DNA from: Piscinibacter gummiphilus
GTDB lineage: Bacteria > Pseudomonadota > Gammaproteobacteria > Burkholderiales > Burkholderiaceae_C
NCBI RefSeq assembly: GCF_032681285.1
Contig: NZ_CP136336.1
Coordinates: forward strand, 3,335,001-3,399,000
Reading direction: 5' to 3'
Length of the DNA stretch: 64,000 bases
In this document: positions 9,891-20,308 of the stretch, in pieces
Position numbering within the stretch: the first letter of the stretch is position 1
How the letters are laid out: every line of letters starts with the position of its first letter
Made by a program: the position numbers and the translations under genes
Notes under the pieces: model-generated
What the model was told of the DNA's origin: nothing
The model's database searches: none
The model's input: the letters and a program-made list of their open reading frames with translations, nothing else

Positions 9891-10592
9891 TCAGGCAGAC
9901 AGCGTCTGCACCTGCTGCGTCAGCCGGTAGCCGGCTCCGCGCACGGTTTCGATCATGTGCGCACATTGCACCGGCGTGAGGGCTTCGCGCAGGCGCTTCA
10001 CGTGCACATCGACCGTGCGCTCCTCGATGAACACATGGTCGCCCCACACGCGGTCGAGCAGCTGCGAGCGGCTGTGCACACGCTCGGGGTGGGTCATGAA
10101 GAAATGCAGAAGGCGGAATTCCGTCGGCCCGAGTCGCACCTCCTGCCCCTCGCGCGACACGCGGCGCGTGGCCGGATCGAGCTTCAGTAAACCGATCTCC
10201 ACCGCCGAGTCGAGCGCCTCGGGCGCCTTGCGTCGCAGCACGGCACGAATGCGCGCCATCAGCTCATGCGTCGAGAAAGGTTTGGTGAGGTAGTCGTCGG
10301 CCCCGGCATCGAGACCCGAGATCTTGTCGGCCTCTTCGGCGCGCGCCGTGAGCATGATGATCGGCAGGTCGCGCGTGCGCGGCTGCGAGCGCCAGCGCTT
10401 GGCCAGCTGAAGGCCAGACTGGCCGGGCAGCATCCAGTCGAGGACGACCAGATCCGGCAACACGCGGTCGACCTGCTGCTGCGCTTCATCGGCCGTCGCG
10501 GCGATCACCACTTCGTAGCCTGCATGGCGCAGGTTGATGGACATCAGCTCGGCGATTGCCGATTCGTCTTCCACCACCAGAACTTGGCTCAT
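9891..10592 (-). CDS. phoB: phosphate regulon response regulator PhoB
   Basis: An OmpR-family transcription factor that, when phosphorylated by PhoR, binds Pho boxes such as the one upstream of pstS. The 233-residue protein has a receiver domain with acidic residues E8-D9-E10 and phospho-acceptor Asp52 (VLDWMLPG), the conserved Lys in DDYLTKPFS, and a winged-helix domain (about 130-228) with LGPTEFRLLHFFMTHPERV and RTVDVHVKRLREAL. It lies between phoU and phoR and is transcribed with the transporter, which would create positive feedback. Confidence 0.96.
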   Translation of the reverse strand: MSQVLVVEDESAIAELMSINLRHAGYEVVIAATADEAQQQVDRVLPDLVVLDWMLPGQSGLQLAKRWRSQPRTRDLPIIMLTARAEEADKISGLDAGADDYLTKPFSTHELMARIRAVLRRKAPEALDSAVEIGLLKLDPATRRVSREGQEVRLGPTEFRLLHFFMTHPERVHSRSQLLDRVWGDHVFIEERTVDVHVKRLREALTPVQCAHMIETVRGAGYRLTQQVQTLSA

Positions 10593-10605
10593 TGCAGTAC
10601 TCCGA

Positions 10606-11313
10606 TCACTTGACCATCGATTCGACGGTCTCCACCGAGTTGTGCCGCACGTCGGTGCCCTTCACGATGTAGATGATGACCTCGGCGAGGTTCTTGGCGT
10701 GGTCGCCCACGCGCTCGATCGCCTTGGCCACGAACACGAGGTCGATGCTGGCGGAGATGGTGCGCGGGTCTTCCATCATGTAGGTGATGAGCTTGCGCAG
10801 CAGGCCGTCGAACTCCTGGTCGATCTGGTCATCCTGCTTGAGCACCTCGACCGCCTTGGCCGTGTCGAGCCGGGCGAACGCGTCGAGGGCCTTGCGCAGC
10901 TGGGCGATGGCCAGCTCGGCTTCGTAGGCGAGGTCGTTGACCGGCAGGCGCAGGCGGCTGGACACACCGGTGTTGATGAGGCGCTGAACCGTGCGCGCCA
11001 CGCGGGCCGCTTCGTCGCCCACGCGCTCGAGGTTGGCGATCGTCTTCGAGATGGCGATCAAGAGGCGCAGGTCGCGCGCCGTGGGCTGGCGACGGGCGAT
11101 GATGGTCGACAGATCGCGGTCGATCTCGACCTCCATCGTGTTGACCCGCTCCTCGTTGCGCAGCACGTCGGTCGCGACCTCGCCGCTGAAGTTGGTGAGC
11201 GCATAGACCGCCTGCGCCACCTGCGATTCGACCAGCCCGCCCATTTCGAGCACGCGGGTCGAGATGCCACTGAGTTCGCTGTCGAACTGGGTCGAGAGAT
11301 GTTTTTCGCTCAT
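10606..11313 (-). CDS. phoU: phosphate signalling protein PhoU
   Basis: PhoU is a peripheral helical-bundle protein that couples the state of the PstSCAB transporter to PhoR and restrains phosphate uptake. The 235-residue protein starts MSEKHLSTQFDSELSG and shows two related three-helix PhoU repeats with acidic metal-binding E/D-x-x-x-D signatures (for example GDEAARVART and GDHAKNLAE, preceded by LERV and IERV). Length is normal. It sits between pstB and phoB, a common order in the Pho operon. Confidence 0.96.
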   Translation of the reverse strand: MSEKHLSTQFDSELSGISTRVLEMGGLVESQVAQAVYALTNFSGEVATDVLRNEERVNTMEVEIDRDLSTIIARRQPTARDLRLLIAISKTIANLERVGDEAARVARTVQRLINTGVSSRLRLPVNDLAYEAELAIAQLRKALDAFARLDTAKAVEVLKQDDQIDQEFDGLLRKLITYMMEDPRTISASIDLVFVAKAIERVGDHAKNLAEVIIYIVKGTDVRHNSVETVESMVK

Positions 11314-11338
11314 CGCTGCGTCCTCGCCTTGTGAATCA

Positions 11339-12124
11339 TCAGCCGAAACGGCCGGTGATGTAGTCCTCGGTGTCTTTCTTCTTCGGCTTCATGAAGAGTT
11401 CGGACGTCGGCCCGAACTCGATCAGGTCGCCCAGGTACATGTAGGCCGTGTAGTCGGAGCAACGCGCCGCCTGCTGCATGTTGTGGGTCACGATCACGAC
11501 GGTGTAGTCGCTCTTCAGCTCATGGATCAGCTCCTCGATCTTGCCGGTGGAGATCGGGTCGAGCGCCGAGCACGGCTCGTCGAGCAGCAGCACCTCGGGT
11601 TTGATCGCGATGCCGCGTGCGATGCACAGGCGCTGCTGCTGGCCGCCCGAAAGGCCCGAGCCGCTCTGGTCGAGCTTGTCGCGCACTTCGTTCCACAGTG
11701 CCGCCTTCTTCAAGGCCCACTCCACGCGTTCGTCCATCTCCACCCGCGGCAGGTTCTCGAAGAGGCGCACGCCGAAGGCGATGTTGTCGTAGATCGACAT
11801 CGGGAAGGGCGTGGGCTTCTGGAAGACCATGCCGATCTTGGCGCGGATCAGCGACACGTCATGCTTGGAGGTGAGGATGTTCTCGCCGTCGATCACGATC
11901 TCGCCCTCGGCACGCTGCTCGGGGTAGAGCTCGAACATGCGGTTGAAGGTGCGCAGGAGCGTCGACTTGCCGCAACCCGACGGGCCGATGAAGGCGGTGA
12001 CCTTCTTCTCGGGAATGTCGAGGTTGATGCGCTTGAGCGCATGGAACGCGCCGTAGAAGAAGTTGAGATCGCGCACCGAAAGCTTGGGCTTTTCGGTCAC
12101 GAGGCCATCGACTTTGGTGTCCAT
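11339..12124 (-). CDS. pstB: phosphate ABC transporter ATP-binding protein
   Basis: The ATPase of the high-affinity phosphate importer. The 261-residue protein contains Walker [11 protein letters not shown]-loop [14 protein letters not shown] signature LSGGQQQR and Walker [14 protein letters not shown], followed by the His switch (VTHNMQQA). The ATG at 12124 was chosen over longer readings because the family starts just before the [12 protein letters not shown] segment and pstA ends only 19 bases upstream. It acts as a dimer on the inner face of the membrane with PstA and PstC. Confidence 0.97.
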   Translation of the reverse strand: MDTKVDGLVTEKPKLSVRDLNFFYGAFHALKRINLDIPEKKVTAFIGPSGCGKSTLLRTFNRMFELYPEQRAEGEIVIDGENILTSKHDVSLIRAKIGMVFQKPTPFPMSIYDNIAFGVRLFENLPRVEMDERVEWALKKAALWNEVRDKLDQSGSGLSGGQQQRLCIARGIAIKPEVLLLDEPCSALDPISTGKIEELIHELKSDYTVVIVTHNMQQAARCSDYTAYMYLGDLIEFGPTSELFMKPKKKDTEDYITGRFG

Positions 12125-12143
12125 GTGAGACCCGCTTTCGAGT

Positions 12144-13007
12144 TCAGTGTTTGTTGCGGAAGAAGACCCGCGCCACGATGTTGAGCGCCAGCACGCCGAG
12201 CGTGATGAGGAACACGCCCGCCCACGCCAGCTTCTGCCAGTTCTCATAAGGGCTCATCGCGAACTTGAAGATCGTGACCGGCAGGTTCGCCATCGGTGCG
12301 CCGAGGTTGGTCGACCAGAATTGGTTCGACAGTGCCGTGAAGAGCAGCGGTGCCGTCTCACCCGCGATGCGCGCAAACGCCAGCAGCACGCCGGTCATCA
12401 CGCCGGCCCGCGCGGCCTTCAGCGTGACGCTGGAGATCACCTTCCACTTCGGCGTACCGAGGGCATAGGCCGCTTCGCGCAGTGCATTCGGGATCAGCGC
12501 CAGCATGTTCTCGGTGGTGCGAATGACCACCGGGATCACGATCAGGGCCAGGGCCAGCACGCCGGCGTAGCCCGAGTAGCTCTTCATGCGCGCCACGACC
12601 ACGGCGTAGATGAAGAGGCCGATCACGATGGACGGGGCCGAGAGCAGGATGTCGTTGATGAAGCGCGTGACGCTGCCAAGCCAGGTCTTCTGGCCATATT
12701 CGGCGAGGTACACACCGGCCATCACGCCAATCGGCGTGCCGACGAGCGTGGCCAGCATGACCATCATCAACGAGCCCATGAGCGCATTGGCGAGGCCGCC
12801 GGTTTCAGCCTGCGGCGCCGGCGTCATCTCGGTGAACACCGACCATGCCAAACCACCGAAGCCGAGGCGCACGGTCTCGATCAGGATCCACACGAGCCAG
12901 AAGAGGCCGAACGCCATCGCGGCCATCGACAGCGTCAACGCAATGGCATTGACGCGCTTGCGGCCCCGGTGCTTGGCCAGCTTCGCAGCAGAGATCGCCG
13001 TGCTCAT
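12144..13007 (-). CDS. pstA: phosphate ABC transporter permease PstA
   Basis: One of the two inner-membrane permeases of the phosphate importer. The 287-residue protein has about six hydrophobic segments and the ABC-permease EAA-type loop ([17 protein letters not shown]) that contacts PstB. The conserved segment GVYLAEYGQ is present. Its start overlaps the pstC stop by four bases, indicating translational coupling and the expected 1:1 stoichiometry with PstC. Confidence 0.96.
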   Translation of the reverse strand: MSTAISAAKLAKHRGRKRVNAIALTLSMAAMAFGLFWLVWILIETVRLGFGGLAWSVFTEMTPAPQAETGGLANALMGSLMMVMLATLVGTPIGVMAGVYLAEYGQKTWLGSVTRFINDILLSAPSIVIGLFIYAVVVARMKSYSGYAGVLALALIVIPVVIRTTENMLALIPNALREAAYALGTPKWKVISSVTLKAARAGVMTGVLLAFARIAGETAPLLFTALSNQFWSTNLGAPMANLPVTIFKFAMSPYENWQKLAWAGVFLITLGVLALNIVARVFFRNKH

Positions 13008-14023
13008 GTGCGCGTTCCTTCGCTCTTCTTGAGCTGCGCCAGCAGCAGCTTCGACAGTGCCAGCACCACGAAGGTGATGAAGAAGAGCACCAGTGCCAGG
13101 TACAGCAGCGACGCCTGGTGCAGGCCCTCGCCGGCCTCGGCGAACTCGTTGGCGAGCACCGAGGTGATGCTGTTGGCCGCTTCGAAGAGCGAGGGGCCGT
13201 TGAGCTGGTTGGCGTTGCCGATCACGAAGGTGACGGCCATCGTCTCACCGAGCGCACGGCCGAGACCCAGCATGATGCCGCCGATGACGCCGGTCTTGGT
13301 GTACGGCAGCACCACCTTGAACACCACTTCCCAGGTGGTCGCGCCGAGCCCGTAGGCCGACTCCTTCAGCATCGCAGGCGTGACCTCGAACACGTCGCGC
13401 ATCACCGAGGCAATGAAGGGAATGATCATGATGGCGAGGATGATCCCCGCCGAGAGAATGCCGATGCCCACCGGAGCGCCGGAGACCAGGCTCTTGAGCA
13501 CCGGCGTGTTGCCGAACATCGATTGCAGCGGCTGCTGCACGTAGGTCGAGAGCACGGGGCTGAACACCAGCAGGCCCCACATGCCGTAGACGATGGACGG
13601 CACCGCGGCCAGCAGCTCGATCGCCGTGCCCAGCGGGCGGCGCAGCCAGCTGGGCGAAAGTTCGGTCAGGAAGAGTGCAATGCCGAAGCTCACCGGCACC
13701 GCGATCACCAGCGCGATGAGCGACGTCATCAGCGTGCCGTAGATCATCACCAGGCCGCCGTACTTGTCTTGCACCGGGTCCCAGTCGCTGCTCAGCAAGA
13801 AGCCGAGGCCGTACTCCTGGATCGCAGGCATCGCCCCGATCAACAGCGACACGATGATGCCGGCCAGCAGCAACAGGGTCAGGATGGCGGCGCCATGTGC
13901 GAGCACCGAGAACACGGTGTCGGCCCAGGGCATGACCCGCCGGCGCGACGGCGGTCGCCCCATCGGCTCGGAGCGGTCCATCTTGTCCTGTTCGTAGTGA
14001 GATGCGGGGAGTGTAGCGGCCAC
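13004..14023 (-). CDS. pstC: phosphate ABC transporter permease PstC
   Basis: The second inner-membrane permease of the phosphate importer, 339 residues with about six hydrophobic segments. It has the permease loop [23 protein letters not shown] and the conserved ALFLTEL segment. The start is GTG, preceded at good spacing by GGAGGG, which argues for this start over the in-frame ATGs at residues 15 and 21. A stable hairpin lies between this gene and pstS upstream. Confidence 0.95.
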   Translation of the reverse strand: MAATLPASHYEQDKMDRSEPMGRPPSRRRVMPWADTVFSVLAHGAAILTLLLLAGIIVSLLIGAMPAIQEYGLGFLLSSDWDPVQDKYGGLVMIYGTLMTSLIALVIAVPVSFGIALFLTELSPSWLRRPLGTAIELLAAVPSIVYGMWGLLVFSPVLSTYVQQPLQSMFGNTPVLKSLVSGAPVGIGILSAGIILAIMIIPFIASVMRDVFEVTPAMLKESAYGLGATTWEVVFKVVLPYTKTGVIGGIMLGLGRALGETMAVTFVIGNANQLNGPSLFEAANSITSVLANEFAEAGEGLHQASLLYLALVLFFITFVVLALSKLLLAQLKKSEGTRT

Positions 14024-14041
14024 GGTCCCTCCGTCTTGAGA

Positions 14042-14072
14042 GCGGCGCAGCCCTTCCCAGGGCCTGCGCCGC
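14042..14072 (-). other. intercistronic stem-loop between pstS and pstC
   Basis: GCGGCGCAG (14042-14050) pairs with CTGCGCCGC (14064-14072), continued by CCC/GGG around a small loop and one bulged base. There is no T-run on the minus strand. In binding-protein operons such structures often protect the upstream mRNA and make the binding protein more abundant than the permeases. Confidence 0.6.
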
Positions 14073-14097
14073 GCAGCTTCTTATGGGCTTCGGTCGA

Positions 14098-15132
14098 TCA
14101 GAGGCCCGCGACCTGCTTGCCGCCGGCGTCCTTGATCTGCGCCCACTGCTTGCGGACGAGGTTCTTCACCGAATCGGGCAGCGCGACGTACTCCAGTTCA
14201 GCGGCTGCCTTGTCGCCGTTCGTGTAGGCCCAGTCGAAGAACTTGAGCGTGGCCGCGGCCTGGGCGGGCTTGTCCTGCTGCTTGTGCATCATGATGAAGG
14301 TCGCGCCCGTGAGCGGCCAGGCATCCTTGCCCGGCTGTTCGGTCAGCACCTGGTAGAAGCTCTTGGCCCAGTCGGCGCCGGCGGCAGCGGCCTTGAAGTT
14401 GAGGTCGTCGGGGGCGACGAAGTTGCCGTCCTTGTTCTTCAGCAGCGTGTACGTCATCTTGTTCTGCTTGACGTAGGCGTACTCGACGTAGCCGATGGAG
14501 TTCGGCAGGCGGTTGACGAACGCGGCCACGCCTTCGTTGCCCTTGCCACCGGCGCCGGTGGGCCAGTTGACGGCGGTGCCCTCACCCACCTTGGCCTGCC
14601 ATTCGGCATTCACCTTGGACAGGTAGTTCGTGAAGATGAAGCTGGTACCCGAGCCGTCGGCACGGCGCACCACCGAGATGGCGGCGTCCGGCAGCGGCAC
14701 GCCCTGGTTCAGGGCCACCAGCGCAGCGTCGTTCCACTTGGTGATCTTGCCGAGGTAGATGTCACCCAGCACCTGGCCGGTGAGCTTGATCTGGCCCGGC
14801 TTGATGCCGGCGATGTTGACGACCGGCACCACGCCGCCGATCACGGTCGGGAATTGGAGCAGGCCGTCCTTCTGCAGGGCGTCGTCCTTCAGCGGCATGT
14901 CGGATGCGCCGAAATCGACCGTCTTGCTGCCGATCTGTTTCAGGCCGGCACCGGAGCCGACCGATTGATAGTTGATGCGAACGCCGGTCGCCTTGTTATA
15001 GGCATCGGCCCACTTGGCATAAAGCGGAGCGGGGAACGTGGCACCGGCGCCGGTCACATCTTGCGCGGAAGCCGCGGCGGCGAGCAGAGAGAGGCCGGTG
15101 GTGGCTGCGAGTCGAACGATCGAGTGGGTCAT
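14098..15132 (-). CDS. pstS: periplasmic phosphate-binding protein PstS
   Basis: A 344-residue periplasmic protein that captures phosphate for PstCAB. It begins with a signal peptide ([23 protein letters not shown], cleavage probably before QDVTGAG). The phosphate-binding segments [26 protein letters not shown] and [15 protein letters not shown] are present. The ATG at 15132 has an AAAGG ribosome-binding site; upstream in-frame codons read through the promoter and Pho box and are not coding. It is the first gene of the operon pstSCAB-phoU-phoB-phoR. Confidence 0.97.
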   Translation of the reverse strand: MTHSIVRLAATTGLSLLAAAASAQDVTGAGATFPAPLYAKWADAYNKATGVRINYQSVGSGAGLKQIGSKTVDFGASDMPLKDDALQKDGLLQFPTVIGGVVPVVNIAGIKPGQIKLTGQVLGDIYLGKITKWNDAALVALNQGVPLPDAAISVVRRADGSGTSFIFTNYLSKVNAEWQAKVGEGTAVNWPTGAGGKGNEGVAAFVNRLPNSIGYVEYAYVKQNKMTYTLLKNKDGNFVAPDDLNFKAAAAGADWAKSFYQVLTEQPGKDAWPLTGATFIMMHKQQDKPAQAAATLKFFDWAYTNGDKAAAELEYVALPDSVKNLVRKQWAQIKDAGGKQVAGL

Positions 15133-15171
15133 GGTTGCGCCTTTCGAGAGGGCTGACAGGGAACTGCCGGC

Positions 15172-15205
15172 ACTGTAGAAGTCGCAGATGACAGCGATGT
15201 GACAT
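15172..15205 (-). promoter_or_regulatory. Pho box and promoter of the pst-pho operon
   Basis: Reading the minus strand, ATGTCAC (15205-15199) and CTGTCAT (15194-15188) are two 7-base direct repeats set 11 bases apart, the layout of a PhoB-binding Pho box (consensus CTGTCAT). Ten bases downstream is TACAGT (15177-15172), a plausible -10. The Pho box takes the place of a -35, as at known PhoB-activated promoters. Confidence 0.85.
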
Positions 15206-15264
15206 CGAGCAAACGACCGAATTGCCGTCACAAATCGGTCGTTGAACTGTCAAAAAGGGATATG

Positions 15265-16599
15265 TCAGCCCGTTTTGAGCAACGCGGCGAGGCGTTCGGC
15301 GCACAGGCGGGCCTGGCTGGCCTCGCGGGCTTCGACCATCACGCGCACCAGCGGCTCGGTTCCCGACGGGCGAATCAAAAGGCGGCCATCGTTGCCCAAT
15401 TCCCGCTGGACCTGGGCCTGCAGCTCTGCCAGGCCGGGGGTGGCTTTCCAGTCCTGCCCCGGCTTCAGGCGCACGTTGAGGAGCACCTGCGGGAAAAGCG
15501 TGACCGGCGCGAGCAACTCGGCCAACGACCGGCCGCTGCGCATCACGGCCTGCAGCACCTGCAAGGCGCTGACGATGCCGTCCCCGGTGGTGTGCTTGTC
15601 GAGCACCAGCAGGTGGCCGGAGCCTTCACCACCCAGCAGCCAGTCGCGGGCGGCCAGCTCTTCCAGCACGTAGCGGTCGCCGACCTTGGCACGCACGAAT
15701 TCGATGTCCTGCGCCTTGAGGGCCACCTCGACGGCCATGTTGGTCATCAGCGTGCCGACGGCTCCCGGGACACGCTGACCCTGGGCCAGGCGGTCGATCA
15801 CCATCACGTAGAGCAGCTCGTCGCCGTTGTAGAGGCGGCCACCGGCGTCGACCAGCTGCAGGCGGTCGGCGTCGCCATCGAGGGCCACGCCGTAGTCGGC
15901 GCCATGTTCCTTCACGGCCTTCACGAGCGCGTCGGGGGCGGTGGCACCGAAGCCGTCGTTGATGTTCATGCCGTCCGGGCTGCAGCCGATGCCCACGACT
16001 TCGGCGCCCAGCTCATGGAACACCTCGGGCGCGATCTGGTAGGCCGCACCGTGTGCGGCGTCGACCACGATCTTCAGGCCCTTGAGCGAGAGGTCGTTGC
16101 CGAAGGTGCTCTTGCAGAACTCGACGTAGCGGCCACGGGCGTCGTCGATGCGGCGGGCCTTGCCGAGCTGCGATGAATCGACCCAGCGCGGAGTCTCGTC
16201 GAGCATCGCTTCCACGGCCCGCTCCCAGTCGTCGGGCAGCTTCTGGCCGTGGGCGGAGAAGAACTTGATGCCGTTGTCGCCGTAGGGGTTGTGCGAGGCG
16301 CTGATGACGACGCCGAGGTCCAGCCGCAGGGCGCGGGTCAGGTAGGCCACGCCCGGGGTCGGCAGCGGGCCGGTGAGCAGCACGTCGACACCGGCCGAGG
16401 CGAAACCCGCCTCCAGCGCCGACTCGATCATGTAGCCCGAGATGCGGGTGTCCTTGCCGATCAGCACCGTCGGCCGACCACCCTGCCCCTTCAGCACTCG
16501 GCCGACCGCGTGGCCCAGGCGCAGCATGAAATCAGGGGTGATGGGCGACTGCCCCACCGTGCCGCGAATGCCGTCGGTGCCGAAATAGGTTCTGCTCAT
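15265..16599 (-). CDS. glmM: phosphoglucosamine mutase
   Basis: Converts glucosamine-6-phosphate to glucosamine-1-phosphate on the route to UDP-GlcNAc for peptidoglycan and lipopolysaccharide. The 444-residue protein starts [13 protein letters not shown], has the catalytic phosphoserine Ser102 in [17 protein letters not shown], the metal-binding loop DGDADR, the sugar-binding GGEGSGH and the phosphate-binding [12 protein letters not shown] near the C-terminus. It lies downstream of folP as in many proteobacteria (ftsH-folP-glmM). Confidence 0.98.
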   Translation of the reverse strand: MSRTYFGTDGIRGTVGQSPITPDFMLRLGHAVGRVLKGQGGRPTVLIGKDTRISGYMIESALEAGFASAGVDVLLTGPLPTPGVAYLTRALRLDLGVVISASHNPYGDNGIKFFSAHGQKLPDDWERAVEAMLDETPRWVDSSQLGKARRIDDARGRYVEFCKSTFGNDLSLKGLKIVVDAAHGAAYQIAPEVFHELGAEVVGIGCSPDGMNINDGFGATAPDALVKAVKEHGADYGVALDGDADRLQLVDAGGRLYNGDELLYVMVIDRLAQGQRVPGAVGTLMTNMAVEVALKAQDIEFVRAKVGDRYVLEELAARDWLLGGEGSGHLLVLDKHTTGDGIVSALQVLQAVMRSGRSLAELLAPVTLFPQVLLNVRLKPGQDWKATPGLAELQAQVQRELGNDGRLLIRPSGTEPLVRVMVEAREASQARLCAERLAALLKTG

Positions 16600-16651
16600 G
16601 TTGTGGTGTCGTGGGGGCTGCTGTCTCGCCCGGGAATTGTGCAGCAGCGTT

Positions 16652-17491
16652 TCAGGGGAGAAGACCCGCAGCTTCCCCCACCTTGAGGGCGTCGACGGTG
16701 CCGGCCACGTCGTGTACACGCAGCACCTTGGCGCCGAGCTGTGCCGCCGCCAGGGCCGCCGCAATGCTGGCGGCCTGGCGCTGCTCCACGGGGCGCCCTG
16801 TCAGGGCACCGAGGCTGCTCTTGCGCGACCAGCCAATCAGAAGCGGATACCCCAGGCCGAGCAGCTCGCGCTGGCGGGCCAGCAGTGCAATGTTGTGCGC
16901 CACCGTTTTCCCGAACCCGATGCCCGGGTCCAGCGTGATGCGATCGTGCTGCACGCCAGCCTGCTCCAGCTGCTGCGCGCGGTCATTCAGGAAGCGGCTC
17001 ACCTCGTCGAGCACATCGCCGTAGATCGGGTGCTGCTGCATCGAGACTGGGTCGCCTTGCATGTGCATCAGGCACACGCCGCAGCTCGGATGCGCCGCGA
17101 CCGCATCCACCGCCCCCGGCCAGCGCAGCGCGTAGATGTCGTTGACGATGTCGGCGCCGAGGTCGAGGGCGGCGCGCATGGTCTCGGGCTTGTAGGTGTC
17201 GACCGAAACCGGCACGCCGAGCTTCAGCGCCTCGCGCAGCACCGGCAGCACGCGGGCCTGCTCCTCTTCGAGCGGCAACGGGTCCGCACCGGGCCGGCTC
17301 GATTCGCCGCCCAGGTCGAGGAGGTCGGCCCCGTCCTTCAGCAGTTGCTCGCAGTGGGCAACGGCGGCCGATGTCGTCGCATGGCGCCCACCGTCCGAAA
17401 ACGAATCGGGCGTGATGTTGACGATGCCCATGACCTTCGGCCGACTCAGGTCGATCCGAAAGCGGGTGGTCTGCCAGGTGTTGTTCTGCAT
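16652..17491 (-). CDS. folP: dihydropteroate synthase
   Basis: Joins p-aminobenzoate to the pterin diphosphate in folate synthesis; it is the target of sulfonamides. The 279-residue protein contains the family signatures [14 protein letters not shown] and [14 protein letters not shown], and the later segments PGIGFGKT and GWSRKSSLG. The ATG at 17491 gives the usual length; an upstream in-frame extension runs through the ftsH terminator and is not credible. It is followed by glmM after 52 bases. Confidence 0.97.
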   Translation of the reverse strand: MQNNTWQTTRFRIDLSRPKVMGIVNITPDSFSDGGRHATTSAAVAHCEQLLKDGADLLDLGGESSRPGADPLPLEEEQARVLPVLREALKLGVPVSVDTYKPETMRAALDLGADIVNDIYALRWPGAVDAVAAHPSCGVCLMHMQGDPVSMQQHPIYGDVLDEVSRFLNDRAQQLEQAGVQHDRITLDPGIGFGKTVAHNIALLARQRELLGLGYPLLIGWSRKSSLGALTGRPVEQRQAASIAAALAAAQLGAKVLRVHDVAGTVDALKVGEAAGLLP

Positions 17492-17500
17492 CGGCCAATG

Positions 17501-17522
17501 AAAACGGGGCCGCAGCCCCGTT
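17501..17522 (-). terminator. terminator between ftsH and folP
   Basis: On the minus strand AACGGGGC and GCCCCGTT form an 8-base perfect stem with a TGCG loop, followed by two more T (a TTTT end). It sits 10 bases before the folP start, so folP expression needs read-through or a promoter within this gap. Confidence 0.75.
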
Positions 17523-17546
17523 GTGTGAAGTGTCCCGGAGCGACGC

Positions 17547-19430
17547 TCAGGCCGCGGCCGGCGCGCTGTCGGGTTTGACGGGCGGCGTGTTGCCACCCGA
17601 CTTGCCCGATGCCGGATTCCAGTCCTTCGGGGGGCGCGGCGGGCGACCGTTCATGATGTCGTCGATCTGCTCGGTGTCGATGGTTTCCCATTCGAGCAAA
17701 GCCTTCGCCATGACGTGCATCTTGTCTTGGTTGCTCTCGATCAGCTTGCGGGCCACCGAGTACTGCTCATCGATGATGCGGCGCACTTCCAGGTCGACCT
17801 TCTGCATGGTCTCTTCCGAGACGTTGGTCGTCTTGGTGACCGAGCGGCCGAGGAAGACCTCGCCTTCGTTCTCGGCGTAGACCATCGGGCCCATCGCCTC
17901 GCTCATGCCGTAGCGCGTGACCATGTCGCGAGCGATCTGGGTCGCACGTTCGAAGTCGTTGCTGGCGCCGGTTGTCATCTGGTTCATGAACACCTCTTCG
18001 GCGATCCGGCCACCGAAGAGCACGCTGATGGTCGAGAGCATGCGCTCCTTGTCCAGGCTGTAGCGGTCGCCTTCGGGCAGCTGCATCGTGACGCCCAGCG
18101 CGCGACCGCGCGGGATCACGGTGACCTTGTGGACCGGGTCGGTCTTGGGCATCAGGCGCGCCACCAACGCGTGGCCGGCCTCGTGGTACGCCGTGTTCTT
18201 GCGCTCTTCCTCGGGCATGACCATGGACTTGCGCTCGGGGCCCATCATGATCTTGTCCTTGGCCTTCTCGAAGTCGACCATCTCGACCACGCGACCGTTC
18301 CGGCGCGCAGCGAAAAGAGCCGCCTCGTTGACCAGGTTGGCAAGATCGGCGCCGCTGAAGCCCGGGGTGCCGCGCGCGAGGATGTCGGCACGGATGTCCT
18401 GGCCGACCGGCACCTTGCGCATGTGCACGTTGAGGATCTGTTCGCGGCCGCGCACGTCGGGCAGCGTCACATAGACCTGGCGGTCGAAACGGCCGGGGCG
18501 CAACAGTGCGGGGTCGAGGATGTCGGGCCGGTTGGTGGCCGCCATCACGATCACGCCGAGGTTGGTCTCGAAGCCGTCCATCTCGACGAGCATCTGGTTC
18601 AGCGTCTGCTCGCGCTCGTCGTTGCCGCCGCCCAGGCCGGCACCACGGTGGCGGCCCACGGCGTCGATTTCGTCGACGAAGATGATGCAAGGCGCGCTCT
18701 TCTTGGCCTGCTCGAACATGTCGCGCACGCGGGCGGCGCCGACACCGACGAACATTTCAACGAAGTCGGAACCCGAGATACTGAAGAACGGCACCTTGGC
18801 TTCCCCCGCGATCGCCTTGGCGAGCAGCGTCTTGCCGGTGCCGGGGGGGCCGACCAGCAGCACGCCGCGCGGGATGCGGCCGCCGAGTTTCTGGAATTTC
18901 TGCGGGTCTTTCAGGAAGTCGACGAGTTCCTTCACCTCTTCCTTCGCCTCGTCGCAACCGGCGACGTCGGCGAAGGTGGTGGAGTTGTTGGCCTCGTCCA
19001 GCATGCGGGCCTTGGATTTGCCGAAGCTGAAGGCGCCGCCCTTGCCGCCCCCCTGCATCTGGCGCATGAAGTAGATCCACACGGCGATCAGCAGCAGCAT
19101 CGGCCCCCAGGAGACCAGGATGCTCATCAGGATCGAGGGCTCTTCATCGGCCTTGCCGGAGACCTGCACGCCGTACTTCATCAGGTCGCCGACCATCCAG
19201 ATGTCGCCGGGCGATGCGATGGTGTAGGCCGTGCCGTCGTTGGGCGTGACCTTGAGATTGCGGCCCTGGACTTCAACGCGCTTGACCTTGCCGGCCTTCG
19301 CATCGTCCATGAACTGCGTGTAGGTCACGCTTTCGGCGACGCGGGGCTTGTCGAACTGCTTGAACACGGTGAACAGCACGAGGGCGATCACCAGCCAAAC
19401 AGCAACCTTCGAAAACCATTGGTTGTTCAC
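17547..19430 (-). CDS. ftsH: ATP-dependent zinc metalloprotease FtsH
   Basis: A membrane-anchored hexameric AAA+ protease that degrades misfolded membrane proteins and short-lived regulators. The 627-residue protein has two N-terminal membrane segments (about 7-22 and 105-122) around a periplasmic domain, an AAA module with Walker A GPPGTGKT, Walker [10 protein letters not shown] and second-region-of-homology arginines (RPGRFDRQ), and a zinc protease domain with [11 protein letters not shown] (HEXXH). The C-terminal tail is proline/alanine rich. A heat-shock-type promoter lies upstream. Confidence 0.98.
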   Translation of the reverse strand: MNNQWFSKVAVWLVIALVLFTVFKQFDKPRVAESVTYTQFMDDAKAGKVKRVEVQGRNLKVTPNDGTAYTIASPGDIWMVGDLMKYGVQVSGKADEEPSILMSILVSWGPMLLLIAVWIYFMRQMQGGGKGGAFSFGKSKARMLDEANNSTTFADVAGCDEAKEEVKELVDFLKDPQKFQKLGGRIPRGVLLVGPPGTGKTLLAKAIAGEAKVPFFSISGSDFVEMFVGVGAARVRDMFEQAKKSAPCIIFVDEIDAVGRHRGAGLGGGNDEREQTLNQMLVEMDGFETNLGVIVMAATNRPDILDPALLRPGRFDRQVYVTLPDVRGREQILNVHMRKVPVGQDIRADILARGTPGFSGADLANLVNEAALFAARRNGRVVEMVDFEKAKDKIMMGPERKSMVMPEEERKNTAYHEAGHALVARLMPKTDPVHKVTVIPRGRALGVTMQLPEGDRYSLDKERMLSTISVLFGGRIAEEVFMNQMTTGASNDFERATQIARDMVTRYGMSEAMGPMVYAENEGEVFLGRSVTKTTNVSEETMQKVDLEVRRIIDEQYSVARKLIESNQDKMHVMAKALLEWETIDTEQIDDIMNGRPPRPPKDWNPASGKSGGNTPPVKPDSAPAAA

Positions 19431-19486
19431 CGCGGCTCCTTTGCAATCAAAACTTCCGCACAGGCCAGGAGGCCCGCATCCACGGC

Positions 19487-19514
19487 ATATGGGGAGGATT
19501 CTAGTTCAGTCAAG
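19487..19514 (-). promoter_or_regulatory. sigma32 (heat-shock) promoter of ftsH
   Basis: Minus-strand CTTGACT (19514-19508), a 13-base spacer and CCCCATAT (19494-19487) match the RpoH consensus (CTTGAAA-N13-CCCCATNT) almost perfectly. The start of transcription would fall about 50 bases before the ftsH ATG. FtsH is a known heat-shock protein, which supports the call. Confidence 0.82.
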
Positions 19515-19579
19515 TATTTGAGCTGCTTGATCTCGCCCCCGTTTCGGCCAGGTGTATCCGACGGTAGCCCGGCATTTGT

Positions 19580-20263
19580 TCACGCCGGCTTATCGGCCAC
19601 CACACCACCCGCTTTGAGACCGATTCCGACCAGGAAGGTTTCAGACGATCGGTCCCGCGACGCCTTGGGTTTGACGGTTTTGACCACGCGGAATGTCTTT
19701 TTGAACAGGGTGACCAGTTCGCTGTAACCGCCGCCATGAAAGACCTTCGCCACCAGCGCCCCCTGCGGCTTCAAGTGGTGCTGGGCGAAATCGACCGCCA
19801 GTTCGACCAGATGCTGGATGCGCGCCGCATCGGTGCTGGCGATGCCCGAGAGGTTGGGAGCCATGTCTGACACGACCACGTCCACCGGGCGACCGGCGAC
19901 CAAGGCCTCGAGTTGCGCCAGGACTGCCTCTTCCCGGAAGTCACCCTGGATGAAGTGGACGCCTTCGATCGGCTCGAAGTCCAGGATGTCGAGCGCGATG
20001 ATCGTTCCATGCAGCAAACCGGGCGCCGCGCCTCCGGCAGCGAACTTGCGCCGGACGTATTGACTCCACGCCCCGGGCGTCGCACCCAGGTCCACCACCA
20101 GCTGGCCGGGCTTGATCAGGTGCAGGGTTTCGTCGATTTCCTTCAGCTTGTAGGCGGCACGTGCCCGGTAACCCTCTTTCTGGGCCAGCGTGACATAAGG
20201 GTCCGTCACATGGTCGTGAAGCCATGCCTTGTTGACCTTCTTGCTTTTCGTGTTCGTTTTCAT
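19580..20263 (-). CDS. rlmE: 23S rRNA 2'-O-methyltransferase RlmE (FtsJ/RrmJ)
   Basis: Methylates the 2'-O of U2552 in 23S rRNA, a late step in large-subunit assembly. The 227-residue protein has a basic N-terminus, the SAM motif [15 protein letters not shown], and the catalytic Lys-Asp-Lys-Glu set carried by [24 protein letters not shown] and LVAKVFHGG. The ATG at 20263 gives the family length. It is divergent from yhbY across 42 bases, the standard neighbourhood, and ftsH follows downstream. Confidence 0.96.
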   Translation of the reverse strand: MKTNTKSKKVNKAWLHDHVTDPYVTLAQKEGYRARAAYKLKEIDETLHLIKPGQLVVDLGATPGAWSQYVRRKFAAGGAAPGLLHGTIIALDILDFEPIEGVHFIQGDFREEAVLAQLEALVAGRPVDVVVSDMAPNLSGIASTDAARIQHLVELAVDFAQHHLKPQGALVAKVFHGGGYSELVTLFKKTFRVVKTVKPKASRDRSSETFLVGIGLKAGGVVADKPA

Positions 20264-20293
20264 CTGAATGTCGGAGCTTCGCACCGCGGCACC

Positions 20294-20308
20294 GATAATA
20301 GGCACATG
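20294..20308 (+). promoter_or_regulatory. -10 element directly before the yhbY start (leaderless candidate)
   Basis: GATAAT (20294-20299) ends six bases before the yhbY ATG (20306). Transcription would start at or within a base or two of the A of ATG. No Shine-Dalgarno sequence better than AGG is present. Confidence 0.45.

Noticed and set aside
17715..19727. Open reading frame of 670 codons on the plus strand
   Set aside because: It lies antisense to ftsH with shadow-type composition and runs through the heat-shock promoter.
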